Positions 1-7,639 of a stretch of 37,843 nt of DNA are shown here, piece by piece (the stretch's first letter is position 1; every line of letters starts with the position of its first letter). The notes below the pieces were generated by a model. The model saw only the letters and a program-made list of their open reading frames with translations, ran no database searches and was not told the origin of the DNA. Source of the DNA: Actinomadura sp. 7K507 (lineage in GTDB: Bacteria; Actinomycetota; Actinomycetes; Streptosporangiales; Streptosporangiaceae); assembly GCF_004348425.1 (NCBI RefSeq), contig NZ_SMKK01000077.1, forward strand, positions 1-37,843, in the 5' to 3' direction. The position numbers and the translations under genes are program-made.

Positions 1-5
1 CGCCT

Positions 6-47
6 AACCCCACCGCGCCCTCCGCTCAACCCCACCGCGCCCTCCGC
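6..47. repeat. Two-copy 22-bp tandem repeat at the left edge
   Basis: The 20-mer starting AACCCCACCGCG occurs at 6-25 and again at 28-47 with a period of 22 bp, just upstream of ettA. The array may continue outside the window. No function is apparent. Confidence 0.7.
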
Positions 48-96
48 CAAAGAGCAAGGGGCGTTCAGGGGCGACGAAGCGGTCTTTGGAACCCTC

Positions 97-102
97 TAGG
101 CT
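97..102 (+). promoter_or_regulatory. Leaderless-type -10 box of ettA
   Basis: TAGGCT fits the actinobacterial TAnnnT -10 pattern and ends exactly 7 nt before the ATG at 110. Transcription would then start at or next to the A of the start codon. No Shine-Dalgarno sequence and no clear -35 box are seen. Confidence 0.5.
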
Positions 103-109
103 TGATGGC

Positions 110-1771
110 ATGGCCGAGTACATCTACACGATGCAGCGTGTGCGTAAAGCACATGGCGACAAGGTTGTCCTGGACGACGTCACCCTGCATTTCCTTCCGG
201 GTGCCAAGATCGGGGTTCTGGGGCCGAACGGCACCGGTAAGTCGACGCTGCTGCGCATGATGGCCGGTCTGGAGCAGCCTTCCAACGGCGATGCGCGTCT
301 CATGCCCGGGTTCACCGTCGGCATGCTCCAGCAGGAGCCTCCGCTGAACGAGGAGAAGACCGTCCTCGGCAACGTGCAGGAGGGCGTCGCCGAGACCAAG
401 GCGATGGTCGACCGGTTCAACGAGATCGCCGAGAAGATGGCGACGGACTACTCCGACGAGCTGATGGAGGAGATGGGCAAGCTCCAGGAGCAGCTCGACC
501 ACCGCAACGCGTGGGATCTCGACAGCCAGCTCGAGCAGGCGATGGACGCGCTGCGCTGCCCGCCCGGAGACGCCGAGGTGGCGACTCTGTCCGGTGGTGA
601 GCGACGCCGCGTCGCGTTGTGCAAGCTTCTGCTCGAGGCGCCTGACCTGCTGCTGCTGGACGAGCCCACCAACCACCTGGACGCGGAGAGCGTGCAGTGG
701 CTGGAGCAGTTCCTCGCCAAGTACGAGGGCACCGTCCTGGCCGTCACCCACGACCGGTACTTCCTCGACAACGTCGCCACCTGGATCCTGGAGCTGGACC
801 GGGGCCGCTGCTATCCGTACGAGGGCAACTACTCCGTCTATCTGGAGAAGAAGGCCGACCGGCTCAAGGTCGAGGGCAACAAGGACGCCAAGCGCAAGAA
901 GCGCCTTGAGGACGAGCTGGAGTGGGTCCGGTCGAACCCGAAGGCGCGGCAGACCAAGAGCAAGGCGCGCCTGGAGCGGTACGAGGAGATGGCTGCCGAG
1001 GCCGACAAGTACCGCAAGCTGGACTTCGAGGAGATCCAGATCCCGCCGGGTCCCCGGCTGGGCAACACGGTGATCGTCGCCGAGAACCTGACGAAGGGCT
1101 TCGGCGACCGGGTCCTGATGGACAACCTGTCGTTCAACCTGCCCCCGAACGGCATCGTCGGTGTCATCGGCCCGAACGGCGTCGGCAAGACCACGCTGTT
1201 CCGCATGGTCATCGGTGAGGAGCAGCCGGACTCGGGCAAGCTGCGGGTCGGCGAGACGGTCAAGGTCTCCTACGTCGACCAGGGCCGTGGCGGCATCGAC
1301 GCGAAGAAGACGGTGTGGCAGGTCGTGTCCGACGGTCTCGACCACATCAAGGTCGGTCAGGTCGAGATGCCGTCCCGCGCCTATGTCGCGGCGTTCGGGT
1401 TCAAGGGCCCGGACCAGCAGAAGCCGGCGGGCGTCCTGTCCGGTGGGGAGCGCAACCGCCTCAACCTGGCGCTGACGCTCAAGATGGGCGGCAACGTTCT
1501 GCTGCTGGACGAGCCGACCAACGACCTGGACACCGATACCCTGTCCAGCCTGGAGAACGCCCTCCTGGAGTTCCCCGGCTGCGCCGTGATCACGTCGCAC
1601 GACCGGTGGTTCCTGGACCGCATCGCCACGCACATCCTCGCGTGGGAGGAAGGCTCGAACTGGTTCTGGTTCGAGGGCAACTTCGCCGACTACGAGAAGA
1701 ACAAGATCGAGCGGCTGGGTGCGGAGGCCGCCCGCCCGCACCGGGTGACGCACCGCAAGCTCACCCGCTGA
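110..1771 (+). CDS. ettA: Energy-dependent translational throttle protein EttA (ABC-F)
   Basis: A 553-aa soluble ABC-F protein. EttA binds the ribosomal E site and gates the first peptide bond according to the ATP/ADP ratio. The family is ribosomal, not a transporter, and there are no membrane segments. Two ATPase domains are visible: Walker A GPNGTGKST with LSGGERRR and LLLLDEPTNHLD, then GPNGVGKTT with LSGGERNRL and LLLDEPTNDLD. A Lys/Arg/Glu-rich linker lies between them at about residues 240-310. The protein starts MAEYIYTM, the usual actinobacterial EttA N-terminus, so the ATG at 110 is preferred to the upstream in-frame TTG at 86. Length is normal for the family. The gene is monocistronic and ends before a hairpin at 1790-1819. 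The mRNA is probably leaderless. Confidence 0.96.
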   Translation: MAEYIYTMQRVRKAHGDKVVLDDVTLHFLPGAKIGVLGPNGTGKSTLLRMMAGLEQPSNGDARLMPGFTVGMLQQEPPLNEEKTVLGNVQEGVAETKAMVDRFNEIAEKMATDYSDELMEEMGKLQEQLDHRNAWDLDSQLEQAMDALRCPPGDAEVATLSGGERRRVALCKLLLEAPDLLLLDEPTNHLDAESVQWLEQFLAKYEGTVLAVTHDRYFLDNVATWILELDRGRCYPYEGNYSVYLEKKADRLKVEGNKDAKRKKRLEDELEWVRSNPKARQTKSKARLERYEEMAAEADKYRKLDFEEIQIPPGPRLGNTVIVAENLTKGFGDRVLMDNLSFNLPPNGIVGVIGPNGVGKTTLFRMVIGEEQPDSGKLRVGETVKVSYVDQGRGGIDAKKTVWQVVSDGLDHIKVGQVEMPSRAYVAAFGFKGPDQQKPAGVLSGGERNRLNLALTLKMGGNVLLLDEPTNDLDTDTLSSLENALLEFPGCAVITSHDRWFLDRIATHILAWEEGSNWFWFEGNFADYEKNKIERLGAEAARPHRVTHRKLTR

Positions 1772-1789
1772 CCTGAACGGCACCCGGAC

Positions 1790-1819
1790 GGCCGCGCGAT
1801 CATCAGTGACCGCGCGGCC
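1790..1819 (+). terminator. Hairpin terminator after ettA
   Basis: GGCCGCGCG (1790-1798) and CGCGCGGCC (1811-1819) form a perfect 9-bp stem with a 12-nt loop, followed by the pyrimidine-rich TTCCGCTTTCC. It starts 18 nt after the ettA stop. Confidence 0.7.
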
Positions 1820-1955
1820 TTCCGCTTTCCAAGGGCACCCGCTGACCGTGCGCGGGGCGGCACGCCACCTGGCCGTCCGTGCCCGGGGCGGACCCTGTGC
1901 TGAGCACGCCTGTCTCCCGTGTGCCGGGTCGGGGACGCGGTCAGTGATACACGGC

Positions 1956-1973
1956 GCGCATTGATTGATGCGC
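1956..1973. promoter_or_regulatory. Palindromic operator candidate upstream of the glucarate operon
   Basis: GCGCAT-TGATTG-ATGCGC is a perfect inverted repeat with 6-bp arms and a 6-bp centre. It ends 9 bp upstream of a plausible -35 (TTGGAC, 1982-1987). This position suits a substrate-responsive regulator, but none is encoded nearby. Confidence 0.45.
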
Positions 1974-1981
1974 ATTTCGTG

Positions 1982-2012
1982 TTGGACAGGTATCGATCGT
2001 GTCTCCTATCGT
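1982..2012 (+). promoter_or_regulatory. Candidate promoter of the glucarate operon
   Basis: TTGGAC (1982-1987) and TATCGT (2007-2012) resemble -35 and -10 boxes with a 19-bp spacer (18 bp if the -35 is read as TGGACA). The start point would be near 2019, about 30 nt before the ATG at 2052, which has the ribosome binding site GAGGAGGG. Confidence 0.4.
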
Positions 2013-2051
2013 CCGGATTGACCCAGCCGCCGGAACCGAGGAGGGCCGACG

Positions 2052-3536
2052 ATGGCGCAGCTCAGCGGGCACATGATGATCGGCTTTGAGCGCGTCGCCG
2101 GGACGGGTGCGGCGGTCACGGCCATCGATCCCCGTACCGGTGAACGTCTCGGGCCCGAGTACCGCTACGGCGGCGAGGCCGAGGTGGAGCGCGCCTGCGC
2201 TCTGGCCGACGAGGCGTTCGACGCCTACCGCGCGACCACCCCCGAGCGGCGGGCCGCGTTCCTCGAGGCGATCGCCGGGAAGCTGGACGGTCTCACCGAC
2301 GATCTCGTCGGCCGTGTCACGTCCGAGACCGGACTTCCCGTGCCCCGCGTGACCGGCGAGGTCGCCCGTACGACCGGCCAGCTTCGCCTTTTCGCGGGTG
2401 ACCTGCGTGCGGGCGGCGGGCCGTTCGTGAGCGTCGACCCGGCCGATGACGGCGGGCCGGAGATCAGGCAGGGCAGGGTGCCGCTCGGGCCGGTGGCGGT
2501 GTTCGGGGCGAGCAACTTCCCGCTGGCGTTCTCGGTGGCCGGCGGGGACACGGCGTCGGCGCTGGCGGCCGGCTGCCCGGTGATCGTGAAGGCGCACGAC
2601 GCCCACCCGGGGACGTGCGAACTCGTCGGGCGGGCGGTGTCGGAGGCCGTCCGGGAGGCGGGGCTCCCCGAGGGCGTGTTCTCGATGCTCTACGGGGACG
2701 GTCCGACGCTCGGCATCGCGCTCGTCACCGACCCGCGCGTCCAGGGTGTGGGGTTCACCGGGTCGCGGGCGGCGGGGCTGGCGATCGCGAAGGCGGCGGC
2801 GAACCGGCCGCGGCCGATCCCGGTGTACGCGGAGATGAGCAGCGTCAACCCGGTCTTCCTGCTGCCGGAGGCCGTGGCGGCGGGCGGGAGCGAACTGGCC
2901 GGCGCGTTCGCCGGCTCGGTGACGCTCGGGGCGGGCCAGTTCTGCACGAACCCGGGGCTGGTCTTCGCGGTCAGGGGCCCGGAGCTGGACGCGTTCCTGG
3001 ACGCGGCCGCCAAGGCGATCGCCGCCGATCCCGGCGCGCCCATGCTCACCCCCGGCATCGCACGCGCCTACGCCGAGGGCGTCGTGCGGCTCGAACGGCA
3101 CCCGGACGTGGAGATCCTCGCGCGCGGCCGGGAGCCCGACGCGGCGGTGGGGGGTGCGGCCGCGCTCGCCGCCGTGGACGCCGGGCACTTCGGCCCAGGC
3201 CTCCAGGAAGAGATCTTCGGCGCGTGCTCGCTGGTCGTCCGCTGCGAGGACCTCGCCCAGGTCGCGGGGCTGGCCCGCGGCCTGGAGGGGCAGCTGACCG
3301 CGACGATCCACGCCGGCCCCGGCGACAGGGAGGCGGCGGCGCGGCTGCTGCCCGTCCTGGAGCGCCTGGCCGGGCGGATCGTGTGGGACGGCTGGCCCAC
3401 CGGGGTGAGAGTGGGACATGCGATGGTCCACGGCGGGCCGTTCCCGGCGACGTCCGACGCGCGGACGACATCGGTCGGCAGCCTCGCCATCGAGCGGTTC
3501 CAGCGGCCGGTCGCCTACCAGGGGGCCCGGCGATGA
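2052..3536 (+). CDS. 2,5-dioxovalerate (alpha-ketoglutarate semialdehyde) dehydrogenase
   Basis: A 494-aa aldehyde dehydrogenase of the NADP-type KGSADH group. It oxidises 2,5-dioxopentanoate to 2-oxoglutarate, the last step of glucarate/galactarate breakdown. Visible active-site elements are FGASNFPLAFS (oxyanion Asn), VIVKAHDAHPGT (cofactor Lys), YAEMSSVNPVF (general base Glu261) and AGQFCTNPG (catalytic Cys298). The ATG at 2052 follows GAGGAGGG at good spacing. The stop overlaps the gudD start as ATGA, so the two are translationally coupled. That neighbour makes the substrate call much firmer than the family alone. The intermediate enzyme, 5-keto-4-deoxyglucarate dehydratase/decarboxylase, is not in the window. 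Confidence 0.88.
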   Translation: MAQLSGHMMIGFERVAGTGAAVTAIDPRTGERLGPEYRYGGEAEVERACALADEAFDAYRATTPERRAAFLEAIAGKLDGLTDDLVGRVTSETGLPVPRVTGEVARTTGQLRLFAGDLRAGGGPFVSVDPADDGGPEIRQGRVPLGPVAVFGASNFPLAFSVAGGDTASALAAGCPVIVKAHDAHPGTCELVGRAVSEAVREAGLPEGVFSMLYGDGPTLGIALVTDPRVQGVGFTGSRAAGLAIAKAAANRPRPIPVYAEMSSVNPVFLLPEAVAAGGSELAGAFAGSVTLGAGQFCTNPGLVFAVRGPELDAFLDAAAKAIAADPGAPMLTPGIARAYAEGVVRLERHPDVEILARGREPDAAVGGAAALAAVDAGHFGPGLQEEIFGACSLVVRCEDLAQVAGLARGLEGQLTATIHAGPGDREAAARLLPVLERLAGRIVWDGWPTGVRVGHAMVHGGPFPATSDARTTSVGSLAIERFQRPVAYQGARR

Positions 3537-4861
3537 GCACCCCGGTCGTCACCGTGATGCGCGTCGTCCCCGTCGCGGGGCGCGACAGCATGCTGCTCAA
3601 CCTGGGCGGGGCGCACGGCCCGTTCTTCACACGGAACCTGCTGCTGCTCACCGACTCCGCCGGCGGGACCGGTGCCGGCGAGGTCCCGGGCGGCGAGGGG
3701 ATCCGGCGCACGCTGGAGGACGCGCGTGACCTGATCGTCGGCAGGCCCATCGGACGGTCCGACGAGATCCTGAACACCGTCCGCGCGGCGTTCGGCCACC
3801 TGGACGCCGGCGGACGCGGAAGCCTGACGCACGACACCAGGGTCACCGTCCACGCGTTGACCGCGATCGAGTCGGCGCTGCTGGACCTGATGGGGCGGTT
3901 CCTCGGCGTCCCCGTGGCCGCGCTGCTCGGCGACGGCGTCCAGCGGGCGGCGATCCCGATGCTCGGCTACCTGTTCTACATCGGCGATCGCCGCAAGACC
4001 GGCCTTCCGTACGAGGCGCCGCCAGAGGGAGCGGACGGCTGGCTTCGCGTCCGGCACGAGGAGACCATGACGCCGGACGCGATCGTCCGGCAGGCGGAGG
4101 CGGCGCAGGAGCGGTACGGGTTCGCCGACTTCAAGCTCAAGGGCGGCGTGCTCCGAGGCGACGAGGAGGCAGAGGCGGTGCGGGCGCTGGCCGAGCGGTT
4201 CCCCGGCGCCCGGATCAACCTCGACCCGAACGGCGCTTGGTCGCTGGACGAGGCCGTCCGGCTGGGCAACGCGATCAAGGACGTCCTCGCCTACGCGGAG
4301 GATCCGTGCGGCGCCGAACTCGGCTACTCGGGACGCGAGACGATGGCGGAGTTCCGCCGCGCCACCGGCCTGCGCACCGCCACCAACATGATCGCCGTCG
4401 ACTGGCGGGAACTCGGCCACGCGATCCGGCTGGACGCGGTGGACATCCCGCTCGCCGACCCGCACTTCTGGACGATGCGCGGCTCGGTTCGGGTGGCGCA
4501 GCTGTGCCAGGCGTGGGGGCTGACCTGGGGCTCGCACTCCAACAACCACTTCGACGTGTCGCTGGCGATGTTCACGCACGTCGCCGCCGCCGCGCCCGGC
4601 GAGATCACCGCGATCGACACGCACTGGATCTGGCAGGACGGCCAGCGCCTCACCAGGGACCCCCTGCGCATCGTGGACGGGCGGATCGCGCTCCCGGAGG
4701 CGCCGGGCCTCGGCGTCGACATCGACGAGGAGCGGATCGAGGCCGCGCACCGGCTGTACGTCGAGCACGGGCTGGGCGACCGTGATGACGCGGCCGCGAT
4801 GGAGTACCTGGTCCCCGGCTGGACGTTCGACCCGAAGCGCCCCTGCCTCGTCCGCGGCTGA
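3533..4861 (+). CDS. gudD: Glucarate dehydratase
   Basis: A 442-aa enolase-superfamily enzyme that dehydrates D-glucarate (and L-idarate) to 5-keto-4-deoxy-D-glucarate in the cytosol, with Mg2+. It aligns through its whole length with E. coli GudD as I remember that sequence. The N-terminal capping domain carries DSMLLNL and GAHGPFFTRN. The barrel carries FKLKGG (K201, K203), LDPNGAW (metal ligand D231), EDPCGAE (metal ligand E256), TATNMI (Asn ligand), DIPLADPHF and GSHSNNHFD (catalytic H335). These sit at a constant offset of -4 from the E. coli K207, D235, E260 and H339. The start ATG overlaps the preceding stop by 4 nt. No transporter or regulator for the sugar acid lies beside it. Confidence 0.96.
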   Translation: MSTPVVTVMRVVPVAGRDSMLLNLGGAHGPFFTRNLLLLTDSAGGTGAGEVPGGEGIRRTLEDARDLIVGRPIGRSDEILNTVRAAFGHLDAGGRGSLTHDTRVTVHALTAIESALLDLMGRFLGVPVAALLGDGVQRAAIPMLGYLFYIGDRRKTGLPYEAPPEGADGWLRVRHEETMTPDAIVRQAEAAQERYGFADFKLKGGVLRGDEEAEAVRALAERFPGARINLDPNGAWSLDEAVRLGNAIKDVLAYAEDPCGAELGYSGRETMAEFRRATGLRTATNMIAVDWRELGHAIRLDAVDIPLADPHFWTMRGSVRVAQLCQAWGLTWGSHSNNHFDVSLAMFTHVAAAAPGEITAIDTHWIWQDGQRLTRDPLRIVDGRIALPEAPGLGVDIDEERIEAAHRLYVEHGLGDRDDAAAMEYLVPGWTFDPKRPCLVRG

Positions 4862-4958
4862 GGCAGGCCGGGTGCGGCGGCCGGGGCGGAAGGCCGCCGC
4901 CGATGACTCTGCGGGTAGCATCGACCGGACCCCGGTTTCCCGTACCCCAGGCGAGGAC

Positions 4959-5396
4959 ATGCAGCAGACCGACATGCCCGAGGCCGAGTACCGGCATATC
5001 TACGAGTTCAACATCCGGTTCGGCGACATCGACTCCCAGGGCCACGTGAACAACGTGAAGTTCCTCGGCTACCTGGAGGACGCCCGGCTGGAGATGTTCC
5101 ACGGCGACCCTGTCCGCAAGGGGGAGAAGCCCGTCCGCGGCATGGTGATCTCGCGGCACGAGATCGACTACCGGACGCCGCTGCTGCCGACCGTGTACCC
5201 GATCCGGGTGGAGACGTGGGTGACCGAGGCCCGCGCGGCCTCGTTCAAGCTGGCCTACGAGGTGCGCGACGACGAGCACGTCTACGCCGAGGCGGTCTCG
5301 ACCCTCGTCGCGTTCGACGTGGAGACGAACCGGCTGCGCCGCTTCACGCCGGAGGAGCGTGAATTCATCGGCCGCTACGTGGCGCCCGCGTCATGA
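4959..5396 (+). CDS. Hotdog-fold acyl-CoA thioesterase (4HBT/YbgC type)
   Basis: A 145-aa cytosolic single-hotdog protein. Residues 17-45 carry the family signature: an RFGDID strand, then GHVNN, then YLEDAR with the conserved acidic residue. The second half, with YRTPLLPTVYPIRVETWV and FKLAYEV, completes the sheet. The family hydrolyses short or aromatic acyl-CoA thioesters; the substrate cannot be read from the sequence. The ATG at 4959 is chosen because it has GGCGAGG just upstream and gives the usual length. Its TGA overlaps the next start as ATGA, coupling it to the acetyltransferase. The gap to gudD is 97 nt, so it may or may not share that transcript. Confidence 0.85.
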   Translation: MQQTDMPEAEYRHIYEFNIRFGDIDSQGHVNNVKFLGYLEDARLEMFHGDPVRKGEKPVRGMVISRHEIDYRTPLLPTVYPIRVETWVTEARAASFKLAYEVRDDEHVYAEAVSTLVAFDVETNRLRRFTPEEREFIGRYVAPAS

Positions 5397-5986
5397 CGGC
5401 GCTCGCCGGGCAGCCCGTCACGCTCGACCGTCTCCAGCCGGGGGTGCGGCTGCGGGTCGTGCAGATGGCGGACGCGGAGGAGCTCGCCGCGCTCTACGGG
5501 GCGAACCGCGAGTATCTGCGGCCCTGGGAGCCGGAGCGCGACGACTCGTACTTCACCGTTGAAGGCCAGCTCGACAATCTGCATGACCTGGTCGGGGCGT
5601 ACGCCACGGAGGAGATGTGGCCGGGCGTCATTCTGGTCGACGGTGAGATAGCCGGACGGATCACGCTCAACAACGTCCTGCGCGGTCCCTTGCAGAGCTG
5701 CTTCGTCGGTTACTGGGTGGCGCGTGCGCACGCCGGCCGCGGTGTCGCGACCGAGGCGCTGCGGCAGGCCCTGGACGTGGCCTTCAGTGCCCTCCGCCTC
5801 CATCGCGTGGAGGCGTTCACGAGGGTGGACAACATTTCGTCCCAGCGTGTCCTGGAGCGCAACGGGTTCACGGCGGTGGGCACGGCCCGCCGGCACATCC
5901 ACCTGGACGGACGCTGGCACGACGAGCGGCTCTTCGAGCGCCTGGCCCCCTGGGACGACGGGATAGCGCTGACCCCGCCCGCCTGA
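5393..5986 (+). CDS. GNAT N-acetyltransferase, RimJ/RimL type
   Basis: A 197-aa acetyltransferase of the ribosomal-protein-alanine acetyltransferase group. Recognisable parts are the N-terminal RLRVVQMADAEELAALY, the W-pro segment REYLRPWEP, the acetyl-CoA pyrophosphate loop region ARAHAGRGVATEALRQALD at about 108-126, and the C-terminal RVDNISSQRVLERNGF, which is typical of RimJ-like proteins. It is likely to acetylate a protein N-terminus or small amine; the target is unknown. It overlaps the thioesterase by 4 nt and is probably made from the same mRNA. Confidence 0.85.
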   Translation: MTALAGQPVTLDRLQPGVRLRVVQMADAEELAALYGANREYLRPWEPERDDSYFTVEGQLDNLHDLVGAYATEEMWPGVILVDGEIAGRITLNNVLRGPLQSCFVGYWVARAHAGRGVATEALRQALDVAFSALRLHRVEAFTRVDNISSQRVLERNGFTAVGTARRHIHLDGRWHDERLFERLAPWDDGIALTPPA

Positions 5987-6096
5987 GTTCCGCGGCCGTC
6001 ACGGATGGATAACAAGCAACACAGGAATCCGTTTTCGGCCCACTTCTCCTCTAGTGTCTCGACGCGATTGTGGAGAACCCACGTGAAAGGGGCACA

Positions 6097-7527
6097 ATGC
6101 GGCGCGTCTCACAAGGAGCGATGGCACTGCTGCTCGCCGCGGGACTGACCGGAGCCGGCGCCACGGCGGCGCAGGCGGTCACCCTCCAGGCAGGCACACA
6201 GCAGGCGGGCACGGCCAAGGCGGCCGACATCTTCGACCGGCTCAAGGCGATCCCCGGAATGCAGGTGACGGAGAAGACCTCGACGTTGCCGGGCTACCGC
6301 TGGTTCTGGCTGGAGTACAGGCAGCCGGTCGACCACCGCAACCCCGGGGGGCAGTGGTTCGAGCAGCGGATCATGCTGCAGCACAAGTCCACGGACGGGC
6401 CGATGGTCCTCTACACCAGCGGCTACGACACGCCGGAGGTCATGTTCACCTCCGAGCCGACCGCGCTGGTCGACGGCAACCAGATCTCGGTCGAGTACCG
6501 CTACTTCACCCCGTCCCGCCCCGTCCCGACGGACTGGACCAAGGACACGATCTGGCAGGCCGCCACCGACGAGCACCGGATCATCCGCGCGCTCAAGACC
6601 ATCTACGGCGGCAAGTGGATCTCGACGGGCGGCAGCAAGGGCGGCATGACCGCCGTCTACCACAAGCGCTTCTACCCGCGTGACGTCGACGGCAGCGTCG
6701 TCTACGTGGCGCCGAACGACTACCGCAACAACGACGACCGCGCCTACGATGAGTTCTTCGACACGGTCGGCACCGACCCAGAGTGCCGCGCCCGGCTCCA
6801 GGGGCTCGCCCGCGAGTTCCTCAAGCGGCGCCCCGCGATGCTCAAGCGCTTCACGGCCGCCGCCGAAGAGAACGGCTGGACGTTCGACATCCTGCGCACC
6901 CCGGACCGGGCGTTCGAGAACTCGGTGATGGACTACGAGTGGGGGTTCTGGCAGTACAGCCTGCAGTCCGACTGCGCGGACCTCCCGCCGCTGGACGCCT
7001 CCGACGACGAACTCTACGAGTCCCTCGACGGCATCGCCGGGCTCTCCTTCTACACCGACCAGGGGCTGGAGCCGTACGTCCCGTACTACTACCAGGCGGG
7101 CACGCAGCTCGGCTGGCCCTCACCGAAGTTCAAGCACATGCGCAAGCTGCTGCGGCACGAGGACAGCTACCACCCGCGCACCTACGTCCCGCGCGACATC
7201 CCGATGCGGTTCGACCACGGCCGCGCCATGCGCGACATCGACCGCTGGGTGCGCGGTAACGCGAGCCAGATGATGTTCGTGTACGGGGAGAACGACCCGT
7301 GGGGCTCCAAGCCGTTCCGCCTCGGGCACGGCAGCCGCGACTCGGCCGTCTACGTCGCCCCGGGCATGAACCACAGCGGCCGCCTCATCACGAAGCTGCC
7401 CGCCGAGCAGCAGGCCGAGGCGATCGCCGACCTCAAGCGCTGGGCGGACGTCGACCCCGGCGCCCAGACCCTCAAGTCCACCCCCCGCGCCGACGACCCC
7501 CTCCAACTCCAGCGCCCACCCCTGTAG
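6097..7527 (+). CDS. Secreted S37-family (PS-10) tripeptidyl aminopeptidase
   Basis: A 476-aa exported serine peptidase. The N-terminus is a Sec signal: MRRVSQGAMALLLAAGL, a hydrophobic core, then GATAAQAV with probable cleavage after Ala-Gln-Ala. The mature part contains YRWFWLEYRQPVDH, the nucleophile elbow TGGSKGG (Ser180) and VYGENDPWGSK near the end, all typical of Streptomyces PS-10/S37 peptidases. These remove short N-terminal peptides from secreted proteins or growth substrates. The ATG at 6097 follows GAAAGGGG with good spacing; the upstream GTG at 6070 would place charged residues before the signal. Candidate -10 TAGTGT lies at 6052-6057. The gene is monocistronic and converges on the GH13 gene. 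Confidence 0.85.
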   Translation: MRRVSQGAMALLLAAGLTGAGATAAQAVTLQAGTQQAGTAKAADIFDRLKAIPGMQVTEKTSTLPGYRWFWLEYRQPVDHRNPGGQWFEQRIMLQHKSTDGPMVLYTSGYDTPEVMFTSEPTALVDGNQISVEYRYFTPSRPVPTDWTKDTIWQAATDEHRIIRALKTIYGGKWISTGGSKGGMTAVYHKRFYPRDVDGSVVYVAPNDYRNNDDRAYDEFFDTVGTDPECRARLQGLAREFLKRRPAMLKRFTAAAEENGWTFDILRTPDRAFENSVMDYEWGFWQYSLQSDCADLPPLDASDDELYESLDGIAGLSFYTDQGLEPYVPYYYQAGTQLGWPSPKFKHMRKLLRHEDSYHPRTYVPRDIPMRFDHGRAMRDIDRWVRGNASQMMFVYGENDPWGSKPFRLGHGSRDSAVYVAPGMNHSGRLITKLPAEQQAEAIADLKRWADVDPGAQTLKSTPRADDPLQLQRPPL

Positions 7528-7566
7528 CTGGGTCCCGTCGTACGGCTGCGGCGCAGCCCAGGCCCG

Positions 7567-7596
7567 CCCAGTCCCAGTCCCAGTCCCAGTCCCGGT
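7567..7596. repeat. CCCAGT hexanucleotide tandem repeat
   Basis: Four perfect CCCAGT units (7567-7590) and a degenerate fifth, CCCGGT (7591-7596), lie 40 nt after the S37 peptidase stop and run into the terminator hairpin. This looks like slippage-type microsatellite DNA in a convergent intergenic gap. Confidence 0.8.
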
Positions 7597-7630
7597 CACG
7601 GCACGAGCCGCTAGGCGAGTGCCGTGGCCG
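7593..7630. terminator. Bidirectional terminator hairpin between convergent genes
   Basis: CACGGCAC (7597-7604) pairs perfectly with GTGCCGTG (7619-7626). The stem extends to 12 bp (7593-7630) with one G-T pair. The 14-nt loop GAGCCGCTAGGCGA recurs at about 21.6 kb. It sits between two genes that point at each other, so it can terminate both. Confidence 0.6.
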
Positions 7631-7639
7631 GGACTGCTC

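Noticed and set aside
65..1975. Very long open frame on the minus strand opposite ettA (and similar long frames opposite the ALDH, gudD, ilvD, amidase and pepN genes)
   Set aside because: Long antisense frames are expected in DNA with this GC bias. Their translations are Arg/Ala/Val-rich and match no family, while the sense frames carry full domain signatures.
7567..7596. Possible CRISPR or VNTR array
   Set aside because: The units are 6 bp, contiguous and without spacers; no cas genes are present. It is a simple microsatellite.
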